Source: Rhodospirillales bacterium
Lineage (GTDB): Bacteria; Pseudomonadota; Alphaproteobacteria; Reyranellales; Reyranellaceae
Direction of reading: 5' to 3'
NCBI GenBank assembly: GCA_016185145.1
Contig: JACPOB010000055.1
Location: 1 to 57,317, forward strand
DNA: 57,317 bases
Shown here: one piece after another, positions 23,572 through 31,072 of the stretch
Numbering within the stretch: position 1 is the stretch's first letter
Layout of the letters: the number at the start of each line of letters is the position of its first letter
Notes under the pieces: model-generated
The model's input: only the letters and a program-made list of their open reading frames with translations
Told to the model about the DNA's origin: nothing
The model's database searches: none
Position numbers and translations under genes: made by a program

Positions 23572-24912
23572 ATGATTCCGAAACCAGGGGTAACCCAATC
23601 CCTCGCCCGCTTCGTCGTCGACACCAGGTGGGAGGACATTCCCGAGCAGGCGCGCCACGAGGCCAAGCGTGCATTGCTGAACTTCTTCGCCGTGGCCATC
23701 GCCGGCTGCCGCACCGAGCCGGTCGAGTTGGCGCTCAAGACACTGGCCGATTTCTCCGGCGGCAAGCAGGCGACGATCGTCGGCCGCAGCGAGCGCATCG
23801 ATGCGCTCAGTGCCGCCTTCCTGAACGGCGCCGGCGCCAATGTCTTCGACTATTGCGACACGCACCTGCCGACGGTTGTCCATCCGACCGCGCCGCTCGC
23901 GCCTGCCCTGCTGGCGATGGCCGAGATGCGGCGCGTGACCGGCGCGCAGCTGCTGACGGCGTTCGTGCTGGGCTTCGAGATCGAATGCCGGGTCGGCGCC
24001 GCGGTCTCGCCGGGCCATTACCCCAAGGGCTGGCACATCACCTCGACCTGCGGCGTGTTCGGCTCGGCGGCCGGCGCGGCCAAGCTGCTCGGCCTCGCCG
24101 CGGACCAGACCGTGTGGGCGCTGGGCAATGCATCGACCCAATCCGGCGGCTTGTGCGAATGCCTGGGCTGGCCGGCCAAGAGCGTCAGCGTCGGCAACGC
24201 CGCGCGCAACGGCCTGCTCTCCGCCCTGCTGGCGGAGAAGGGCTTCTCGGGTCCGGCCGAGCCGATCGCCGGCGCCCAGGGCTGGCTCGCCGCCATGGGC
24301 GAGCCGCCCAACTGGGAGGCGTTCGACGGCCTCGGCGCGACCTGGGAGGTCTTGGACAATTCGCTGAAGCCCTACCCGGCGGGCTTCGTGATCCATCCCC
24401 TGCTCGACTGCGCGCTCGACTGGCGCAAGCAGAATCCCGATGCCGTCGTCGAACGCGTGGCCGTGCGCGGCAATCCGCTGCTGCTGCAGCGGACCGACCG
24501 ACCCGAGGTCGCGACCGGCCGGGAAGCGCAGGTGAGCCTGCAACAAGCCACGGCCGCCGCCCTGGTGCTGGGCAAGGCGGGCCTGGAGCAGTTCACCGAT
24601 GCGTGCGTCGACGATCCCGCCGTCAAGGCGATGCGGCGCAGGATCGAGGTGGCGGCCGCTCCCGAAATCTCGACCATTGCCATCGAGGTCGACTTCTTCA
24701 CGTCCGACGGCAAGAAGCACAGCGCGTCGACCAAGGCGGCGCGCGGGTCGTCAGCCAATCCGCTGAAGGACGCCGAGATCGAGCAGAAGCTTCTGGACGA
24801 AGCGAGGAGCTGGCGGCCGCAGCACGATGTGCGGCCCCTGATCGACGCGGTGTGGGCGCTGGACAAGAGCGCCGACGTCTCGACTTTGGCCGCGCTGACC
24901 GTGCCGCGTTGA
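23572..24912 (+). CDS. MmgE/PrpD family protein
   Basis: 446 residues, the usual length. MmgE/PrpD proteins include 2-methylcitrate dehydratase and cis-aconitate decarboxylase, acting on tricarboxylate-like substrates. FLNGAGANVFDYCDTH and HPTAPLAPALLAMAE, GWHITSTCGVFGSAAGAAKLLGL, and KPYPAGFVIHPLLD fit the all-helical domain and conserved C-terminal elements. No prpB/prpC neighbours, so methylcitrate use is not implied. Start ATG at 23572 after GAGGAG; a form starting at 23560 is possible. Confidence 0.9.
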   Translation: MIPKPGVTQSLARFVVDTRWEDIPEQARHEAKRALLNFFAVAIAGCRTEPVELALKTLADFSGGKQATIVGRSERIDALSAAFLNGAGANVFDYCDTHLPTVVHPTAPLAPALLAMAEMRRVTGAQLLTAFVLGFEIECRVGAAVSPGHYPKGWHITSTCGVFGSAAGAAKLLGLAADQTVWALGNASTQSGGLCECLGWPAKSVSVGNAARNGLLSALLAEKGFSGPAEPIAGAQGWLAAMGEPPNWEAFDGLGATWEVLDNSLKPYPAGFVIHPLLDCALDWRKQNPDAVVERVAVRGNPLLLQRTDRPEVATGREAQVSLQQATAAALVLGKAGLEQFTDACVDDPAVKAMRRRIEVAAAPEISTIAIEVDFFTSDGKKHSASTKAARGSSANPLKDAEIEQKLLDEARSWRPQHDVRPLIDAVWALDKSADVSTLAALTVPR

Positions 24913-24924
24913 TTTGATCAAGCT

Positions 24925-24946
24925 CCTCTCCCCCTTGGGGGAGAGG
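24925..24946. terminator. Minimal family B hairpin between convergent genes
   Basis: CCTCTCCCCC-TT-GGGGGAGAGG, a perfect 10-bp stem, between the stops of two convergent genes (24912 and 24955). There is no T-run, so intrinsic termination is only suggested by position. It is the core of the longer family B repeats. Confidence 0.55.
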
Positions 24947-24954
24947 AACATGAG

Positions 24955-25476
24955 TCACTCCACCGTCGCCTTCGCCGCCTTCTTGATGTTGGAGCGCTTG
25001 ATGCGGTCGAGGTTGGCGCCTTCGATGCGCACCAGCTTGGTGAGCCCGTCGCGCTTGGGCGAATGCACGACGCCGACATCGTAGAAGTGCGCGTCGCCCG
25101 GCTTCAGCACGTAGGTCCGCTCCGCCTCGACCAGCGACGGCGACGTCGCGTCACCCTTGCGTACGATGCGCCAGTCGGTCATCTCGGTGTCGCCCACCGC
25201 CAGGCCATAGATCGCCCAGCTCGAGCCGTGATCGTGCGGCTCGCCGTGCGCCGGCTTTTCGTAGACATGGCCGCAGACGCAGAAGCCGAGTTCGGGATCC
25301 TCGAACAGCACCCTGCGCGGCTTGCAATCTTCGGCCCTCAGGTGCTTGTCGACGAAGTCCTTGTCGAGCAGGACCTTCGAAACGAGTTTGACGACAGCGT
25401 GCTTGCCGCCGACGCCGGGATCGGCCTTCAGGGCTGTGCGGATGTCGTCGCTCAGCTGTTCGAGTGTATAGGCCAT
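24955..25476 (-). CDS. Cupin-fold protein related to cysteine dioxygenases
   Basis: 173 residues. The cupin motif is visible as HGEPHDHGSSWAIYG, a metal-binding HxH type, with LKPGDAHFYDVGVVHSP as the second motif. The layout resembles small thiol-dioxygenase-like cupins, but the substrate is unknown. Start at MAYTLE, placed by GGAGG five bases upstream; in-frame Met codons up to 25494 are alternatives. Single gene between two convergent or oppositely placed units. Confidence 0.78.
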   Translation of the reverse strand: MAYTLEQLSDDIRTALKADPGVGGKHAVVKLVSKVLLDKDFVDKHLRAEDCKPRRVLFEDPELGFCVCGHVYEKPAHGEPHDHGSSWAIYGLAVGDTEMTDWRIVRKGDATSPSLVEAERTYVLKPGDAHFYDVGVVHSPKRDGLTKLVRIEGANLDRIKRSNIKKAAKATVE

Positions 25477-25498
25477 CATTCCCTCCATCTCCACTACA

Positions 25499-26911
25499 TC
25501 ACGATTCTACACCGAGCGATCGAGCCTTTGGCGCGGATTTCGAGAGCAACAGACTACGCTTGGCCGCAATGCTCGCTCGTTCTTCAAGCTTGACCTTTCG
25601 TTTCGCCTCCCGATCTTCGGCCGTCTGAAGGTCCCGGGCAGTAGCGGCTTTGAACTTCCTCCAATTGAGCACGCGGGCGACCAGCAGCGAACAAACTTTG
25701 CCCAAGGTGAAGACGGCCACTGTGCCTGATATCACAGCCACATTTGCCAGCACGAAGGGCAGGGCCGCGTACCCCAATATGAAAGACATAAACAGGAAGC
25801 CGAAAATGCAGAGGCCTATATACCAAACAATCCGGAATTTACTCAGTAGCAGCAAGACTCCGATCGCCGTGCCGATGCCGGCCTGAATCAGCCATCGCGG
25901 AACTTCAACATCAGAATAGAATCCCCGCCAAATTGCCATTGGGCAAATCGCGATCACCAAGACAACAAGCCATCGGCCAATCTCCGAGCCATTTTCCTCT
26001 TGGTCATATTCATAATGCACCGGGTTGGCTTCCGGCACAGGAAGCCGGACTTCTCTCTCCTGTTGTCCTAAGTCCTGCAATTCTTGCAAGCGATCCAACT
26101 CATCCGGCTTCCTTTCGGGAAAGGCTAGCCTGGCTTGCGATCGGAAGAGCTCGAGTTCACCTGCATCGCACTCGCCTTTATCGCGAAGCTGCTGCCAAAT
26201 CTTGCGGTACTGTGCCTCGTAGCAGTATTGCAGCCGCCGTTCCGCTTCCATCATGAACTCGCCGAAGCCAGCTGACGAGAGGTAGCGAAACGGCAAGAGA
26301 AGAGACGGCGCATTGGCGAGCGTCATCGTCTCACCGTCGGTGAGAATGGTATTGGCACCCATGAAAATCTGTTCCGCTGCCGCGCGCTCGCGAAGCCAAA
26401 GCGCCGCAATGAGCAAAGCGTGCAAAAGGGCAAGCTTCTCGACGGGACGCAGCGTCGCCTCTGCCATCGTGTACTTCGTCGCTTTATTGAGTTCTTCTGC
26501 GGACCCGTGGCGGACGAGTATCGGTTCGTTGGTTTTCAATGCCTGGCATCGGCAAAACACCATGAGGAGCCACAGCTCATATGTACCTGGATCCAGACCT
26601 TCGGCCTCAATCAAGGCTTTGTATGCGTGATCGATCACGCCGGCGGACAGTGATCTTGCTGCACTTTCGCGCTGAGCGGCAGCCTTGAACTGGAGCTCAT
26701 ACTTGGTGGCGTCCTTGATCGCCTTGGGCAGCGCGCTCACTTCTTTCGTCAGACGGTCGACGCTTTCCCGCAAACCGTCGATGTTGTCGGCGATACGCGC
26801 CAGCTCACTCTTGAGAGCCTGGATCGGCGCGTCCTCCGGTGCAGCCGCGAGGTTTTTCAGCAGACTTTTTGCAGCGCCCAACACGCTGCCAAGTACTTCA
26901 ATGCTAATCAC
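25499..26911 (-). CDS. Lower-GC multi-pass membrane protein of unknown function
   Basis: About 470 residues from a GTG at 26911 (GGGAA upstream); the start is uncertain. Residues about 30-75 look like a coiled coil (LARIADNIDGLRESVDRLTKEV), a soluble helical middle follows, and from about 315 on there are four or five membrane segments (WLVVLVIAICPMAIW, AGIGTAIGVLLLL, IVWYIGLCIFGFLFMSFI and others) and a basic tail. GC content and codon use are plainly lower than in neighbours, suggesting acquisition. I recognise no family. The open frame continues upstream to 27799 but overlaps a good methyltransferase gene. Confidence 0.7.
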   Translation of the reverse strand: MISIEVLGSVLGAAKSLLKNLAAAPEDAPIQALKSELARIADNIDGLRESVDRLTKEVSALPKAIKDATKYELQFKAAAQRESAARSLSAGVIDHAYKALIEAEGLDPGTYELWLLMVFCRCQALKTNEPILVRHGSAEELNKATKYTMAEATLRPVEKLALLHALLIAALWLRERAAAEQIFMGANTILTDGETMTLANAPSLLLPFRYLSSAGFGEFMMEAERRLQYCYEAQYRKIWQQLRDKGECDAGELELFRSQARLAFPERKPDELDRLQELQDLGQQEREVRLPVPEANPVHYEYDQEENGSEIGRWLVVLVIAICPMAIWRGFYSDVEVPRWLIQAGIGTAIGVLLLLSKFRIVWYIGLCIFGFLFMSFILGYAALPFVLANVAVISGTVAVFTLGKVCSLLVARVLNWRKFKAATARDLQTAEDREAKRKVKLEERASIAAKRSLLLSKSAPKARSLGVES

Positions 26912-26976
26912 CTGCAGTTCCCGGCAAATGGTTGTACATCGGCATGCTGATACAAGCTGCTCGATGCCCGTATACC

Positions 26977-28281
26977 TCACTTGGCGGGCTTGTGTCCCAC
27001 GGCGCAGTGCATGGGATGGGCCATGAAAAGGAGACCCTGCCCTCCAGCAACTTCGCGCGCGGCCTGCCAGGCAATCAGTTCCGCCGCCGAAAGCTGCGCC
27101 GTCAGGTGATCTTCGCGATAGCGCCAGATCGGGCCCTCGGGCCGGTCCAGGGTCACCAGGGCGGGAAAGCAGGTGAGGTCGCGCAAGCCCGCCTGCCGGG
27201 CGCGCCGATACAGGCTGGCGTCGGCAACACCCTTGGCGCCGACGGACTGCGGCGGCGTCACCGCCCGTTGGCGCAGCGCTTCGGGCACGTCGACGCTCCA
27301 CCATTGCGGCAGGTCGATCGACCGCACGATCACGCCGATGCGCCCGCCCGGCCGCGCGACGCGCATCATCTCGGCGAGCGCACGGTCGGCGTCGCACTCC
27401 TCCAGCACCGTCACCGAGAAGATGCAGTCGAACGAGGCGTCGGCGAACGGCAGTGCTTCTGCATTGCCTGGCGTGAATCGGATAAGGCCGTCGAGACCAT
27501 CCGCCTTCGCCAGCGCCTCGGCCTCGCGCAATAGAAAGCCATTGGTGTCGATCGCCGTGATCGGGTTGGCCTTGCCCAGGCGCGCGGCCAACAATCGATC
27601 CAATGAGCCCGCCCCGCAGCCGACATCGAGGATCGTCTCGCCCGGCTTGGGCGCCAAAAGGTCGACCAGGGTCCTGAACATCGCCTGATAGGTCGGTGCT
27701 CGGGCGCGGTCCTCGAGCGTCGCGACGCCGCCGAGATGCGCTCCGCCCAGGGTGATCACCGTGAACTGCCGCGCCAGGCGCTCGACCGCCGGCGACCATT
27801 GCGACGGCGCCAGGAAGAACGGCAGCAGCATCAGGGCCGGGCCGGCGCCTTCGATGCAGTAGGAGATGCCGGCGTGGCTGCCCTCGCGCGCCGGGCTTTT
27901 AGGCACGTCGGCCTGGAGCTTGCCCAGGAAGCCTGACATCGCCTGCACGATCTCATCGGTCCGGTCAGCCACGACGTCGGCCCAGCCGGGCGCGTCGTAA
28001 CCCGCAAGCACCATCCGCCGCGAGCCGGGCAGCCGCGCTTCGGCGCGCGCCGTCACGTCCGCGGTCAGGCCGCCGTCGCCGCAGATCATCAGCAGGCGAT
28101 CGGGCATCGCCTCGAAGGCAAGCGGATCGAGGCGGGTCGGCACGCAGAGCACGACCCCTGCCAATCGCTCGCCGAAGCCCGCGGCGAGGCCCGCGATGTC
28201 GCCGGGCATCTGCGTGGCGACATGCGCCGCGCCGATACCGAGATGATCCCACAAGGCGAGCAGGCGTTCGGTCGGCGTCAT
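26977..28281 (-). CDS. SAM methyltransferase with rearranged alpha/beta-hydrolase-like N-region
   Basis: 434 residues. The C-terminal half is a class I methyltransferase: ILDVGCGAGSLDRLL (217-231), ITAIDTNGF, PFADASFDCIFSV. Residues 1-120 resemble the second half of an alpha/beta hydrolase (DHLGIGAAHVATQ at the elbow without the Ser, then a closing AGYDAPGWADVV), while residues 138-185 resemble the first half of another (CIEGAGPALMLLPFF...W...LARQFTVITLGG). The hydrolase parts are therefore partial, in reversed order and lack a nucleophile. It starts one base after the GST stop (TAG then ATG), as the last gene of the SDR-GST operon. Confidence 0.8.
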   Translation of the reverse strand: MTPTERLLALWDHLGIGAAHVATQMPGDIAGLAAGFGERLAGVVLCVPTRLDPLAFEAMPDRLLMICGDGGLTADVTARAEARLPGSRRMVLAGYDAPGWADVVADRTDEIVQAMSGFLGKLQADVPKSPAREGSHAGISYCIEGAGPALMLLPFFLAPSQWSPAVERLARQFTVITLGGAHLGGVATLEDRARAPTYQAMFRTLVDLLAPKPGETILDVGCGAGSLDRLLAARLGKANPITAIDTNGFLLREAEALAKADGLDGLIRFTPGNAEALPFADASFDCIFSVTVLEECDADRALAEMMRVARPGGRIGVIVRSIDLPQWWSVDVPEALRQRAVTPPQSVGAKGVADASLYRRARQAGLRDLTCFPALVTLDRPEGPIWRYREDHLTAQLSAAELIAWQAAREVAGGQGLLFMAHPMHCAVGHKPAK

Positions 28282-28878
28282 CTATGCGATCCCGTTGCGG
28301 CCATGCCGGACGAACGCCGGCCGTGCGCTCAGCCGCTCATAGTAGGCCTCGACATGAGGAAACGCCGGCCGGTCGAACGGCGTCATGAACCAGCGATTGA
28401 CCGACAGACCGATCGGGATGTCGGCCAGGGTGAAGGCCGCGCCCGCGACATGGCCGCCGGTGTGCGCGAGCTGACTGTCGAGGATCGCCACCATGCGCGT
28501 CCACTGCCTCTCCGAGGCATCGATGTCACGCGGATCGTTGAAAGCCGGATTGCGGCGCACGATCGCCGAAAAGGCGTAGCGCCAGGCGCTGTTGAACTCC
28601 GTCGCCTGCCAGTCGATCCAGCGGTCGACCTCGGCGCGCGCTCGCGGCTCGGTCGGCAGCAGCGTGTGCGCCGTCCATTTGTTGGCGAGATAGCGGATGA
28701 TGCTGTTGCTCTCCCACAGCACGAAGCCATCGTCGACGATCACCGGCACCAGGCCGTTGGGGTTCTGCTCGAGTTCCGGACCGTCGTCGGCGCGGCTGTA
28801 GGCGATGCCGATCTCCTCGCAGGTCCACAGGACCTTGCGCACGTTGATCGACGAGGCCTTGCCGAGGATGCGGATCAC
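28282..28878 (-). CDS. Glutathione S-transferase family protein
   Basis: 198 residues from a GTG at 28878 that overlaps the SDR stop (GTGA). N-domain: ILGKASSINVRKVLWTCEEIG, GLVPVIVDDG and WESNSIIRYLA for glutathione binding; C-domain: GAAFTLADIPIGLSVNRWF. It resembles the theta/GstA-like bacterial proteins of aromatic and haloorganic catabolism. A longer frame to 28962 would need to overlap the SDR by far more. Confidence 0.88.
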   Translation of the reverse strand: MIRILGKASSINVRKVLWTCEEIGIAYSRADDGPELEQNPNGLVPVIVDDGFVLWESNSIIRYLANKWTAHTLLPTEPRARAEVDRWIDWQATEFNSAWRYAFSAIVRRNPAFNDPRDIDASERQWTRMVAILDSQLAHTGGHVAGAAFTLADIPIGLSVNRWFMTPFDRPAFPHVEAYYERLSARPAFVRHGRNGIA

Positions 28879-29603
28879 AGGAACGACAAGCCCCCGCTCA
28901 ACGCGACCGTCTGGCCCGTCATGTACTCGTTGCCGATCAGCATCATGACGACCTGGGCGCATTCCTCGGGCGTGCCGAAGCGACCCAACGGAATGCGCGA
29001 CGCCGACGATGCGACCGCGCCCACCATGTCGGTCTGGATCAGCGACGGCGCTACCGCGTTCACGGTGATACCCTCCTTCACCAGCCGTGCCGCGTAACCG
29101 CGGGTCATGCCCTCCAGGCCGGCTTTCGAGGCGTTGTAGTGCGGCCCGACGCCGCCCGCACCGCGCGCTGCGCCGGAGGAGATGTTGACGATGCGGCCCC
29201 AGCGGCGCTTGCGCATGCCGGGCAGCGCGGCCTGGGTGCAGAGGAACACCGACTTCAGGTTCACCGCCATGGTTCGGTCGAAGTCGTCCTCCGTGAGCTC
29301 GTCGACGGGACGGTTGATGGCAATGCCGGCGTTGTTGATCAGGATGTCGACAGGTCCCAGCTCGCGTTCGATGCCGGCCACCATGCCCTTCACCGCCACG
29401 GCCTGGGAAACGTCGGCGCCGACCGAGATCGCGCGACCACCCTGCTTGTGGATCGCCGCGACCACGGCAGTCGCCTCGCCCGCCTTGGTCAGGTAATTGA
29501 CCGCCACGGCGGCGCCGGCTTCGGCCAGCGAAATCGCGATGGCCCGGCCGATGCCGCGCGAACCGCCTGTGACCAGCGCAACCCTGCCCTTCAACGCCGC
29601 CAT
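28875..29603 (-). CDS. Short-chain dehydrogenase/reductase (FabG-like)
   Basis: 242 residues with TGGSRGIG, NNAGIAINRP, Ser in NISSGAARG and active-site YNASK, closing with the family TGQTVALSGGLSF. Typical acetoacyl reductase type. Start ATG after CGGAGGGG. It heads a leftward operon with GST and methyltransferase genes and is divergent from the luciferase-like gene at 29673. Confidence 0.92.
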   Translation of the reverse strand: MAALKGRVALVTGGSRGIGRAIAISLAEAGAAVAVNYLTKAGEATAVVAAIHKQGGRAISVGADVSQAVAVKGMVAGIERELGPVDILINNAGIAINRPVDELTEDDFDRTMAVNLKSVFLCTQAALPGMRKRRWGRIVNISSGAARGAGGVGPHYNASKAGLEGMTRGYAARLVKEGITVNAVAPSLIQTDMVGAVASSASRIPLGRFGTPEECAQVVMMLIGNEYMTGQTVALSGGLSFL

Positions 29604-29672
29604 TTACCCCTCCGGTTGTCGACCCCGCCGGCCCGGCATGTTACCCGTTTATCAACGAACAGGAGCATAGAC

Positions 29673-30944
29673 ATGCCTCGCATGGGCTTCGGCGCGTTCC
29701 TCGCGCCCCATCATCCGATCGGCGAAAATCCCACCCTGCAGTTCCGGCGCGACCTCAAGTTCGTCGAGCACCTCGATGAGCTCGGCTACGACGAGTTCTG
29801 GTGCGGCGAGCACCACTCCTCGGGCTGGGAGATGATCGCCTCGCCCGAGATGTTCCTGGCCGCCGCCGGCGAGCGCACCAAGCGCATCAAGCTCGGCACC
29901 GGCGTGATCTCCCTGCCCTACCACCATCCCTACAACGTGGCGCAGCGCATGGTGCAGCTCGACCACATGACGGGCGGGCGCGCGATCTTCGGTTCCGGCC
30001 CCGGCGCGCTGCCGTCCGACGCCCACACGCTCGGCATCGATCCGATGACGCAGCGCGACCGCCAGGACGAGGCGATCGGCATCATCCGCCGCCTGTTCAA
30101 GGGCGAGCGCATCACCCACAAGACCGACTGGTACACCTTGCAGGACGCGGCGCTGCAGCTTCTGCCGCTGCAGGAGGACATGGAGTTCGTCGTGGCCTCG
30201 CAGGTCAGCCCCTCGGGCATGACGCTCGCGGGCAAGTACGGCATCGGCATCATCTCGCTGGGCTCGATGTCGGCGCAGGGCCTGCTGTCGCTGCCGACGC
30301 AATGGGGCTTCGCCGAGCAGTCGGCGGCCAAGCACGGCCAGAAGGTCGACCGCAAGAACTGGCGCGTGCTGCTCTCCTGGCATGTCGCCGAGACGCGCGA
30401 GAAGGCACGCGAGGAAGCCCGCCACGGCCTGATGCGCTGGCACAACGAATACATCGTCGGCACGCTGCAGCGGCCGGGCGACAAGCCGTTCAACTCGCCC
30501 GACGAGGCGGTCGACAATACGGCGTTCGTCGACGGCGCGTCCTCGGTGATCGGCACGCCCGACGACCTCGTGAAGGTGATCAAGTCGGTCTACGAGAAGA
30601 GCGGCGGCTTCGGCACGGTGGTCGGCTTCGTGCACGACTGGGCCAACCCCGAGAACACCATGCGGAGCTGGGACATGGTGGCGCGCTACGTGATCCCCGA
30701 GATCAACGGCTACGTCACCAAGCTCCGCGAATCGCAGAAGTTCCTGATCGAGAACCGCGCCGTGTTCGACCGCGCGGGCCAGGCCATCATGGCCAAGATC
30801 ATGGAGAACAAGGACGCGGTCGAGGCGCTCAAGGTCACCACCGCGCCACGCTTCGCCGCCGCCAACGCCGCCCTGCCCAAGCTCCTCCAGGAGAAGGAAA
30901 AGGAGGAGCAGGAGAAGAAGGGCAAGCAGCAGGCGGCCGAATAA
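29673..30944 (+). CDS. Luciferase-like (LLM) flavin-dependent monooxygenase
   Basis: 423 residues of the bacterial luciferase-like superfamily, using reduced FMN or F420. FGAFLAPHHPIGENPTLQ, WCGEHHSSGWE, KLGTGVISLPYHHPYNVAQRM, TGGRAIFGSGPGALPSDAHTLGI and GTPDDLVKVI are characteristic; the sequence is closest to alkanal-monooxygenase-like members. A Glu/Lys-rich tail (EKEKEEQEKKGK) follows. Start after AGGAGCATAG. Stop at 30944, just before a family C repeat. Substrate unknown. Confidence 0.9.
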   Translation: MPRMGFGAFLAPHHPIGENPTLQFRRDLKFVEHLDELGYDEFWCGEHHSSGWEMIASPEMFLAAAGERTKRIKLGTGVISLPYHHPYNVAQRMVQLDHMTGGRAIFGSGPGALPSDAHTLGIDPMTQRDRQDEAIGIIRRLFKGERITHKTDWYTLQDAALQLLPLQEDMEFVVASQVSPSGMTLAGKYGIGIISLGSMSAQGLLSLPTQWGFAEQSAAKHGQKVDRKNWRVLLSWHVAETREKAREEARHGLMRWHNEYIVGTLQRPGDKPFNSPDEAVDNTAFVDGASSVIGTPDDLVKVIKSVYEKSGGFGTVVGFVHDWANPENTMRSWDMVARYVIPEINGYVTKLRESQKFLIENRAVFDRAGQAIMAKIMENKDAVEALKVTTAPRFAAANAALPKLLQEKEKEEQEKKGKQQAAE

Positions 30945-30950
30945 GTCATA

Positions 30951-31072
30951 CCCGGACCGCGGGCGTCCCGCCCGCTCATGGTCTTCCGGACCGCGAGCCT
31001 CCGGCTCGCTCATGATCATGAGCGCGCAGGATGCGCGCGGTCCGGAAGAGCATGATCATGAGCGGGCGGGAC
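30951..31072. repeat. Nested palindromic repeat, family C (copy 3)
   Basis: An outer pair (GGGCGTCCCGCCCGCTCATG and its inverse CATGAGCGGGCGGGACGC) encloses an inner family C hairpin with TCTTCCGGACCGCGAG. The molybdopterin gene's last codons and TGA stop lie inside the right arm. Confidence 0.85.

Noticed and set aside
23572..24912. 2-methylcitrate dehydratase PrpD
   Set aside because: The MmgE/PrpD fold is clear but prpB and prpC are absent, so the specific name is not supported.
26912..27799. Upstream part of the membrane-protein open frame
   Set aside because: It overlaps the methyltransferase gene in another frame and has no domain of its own.
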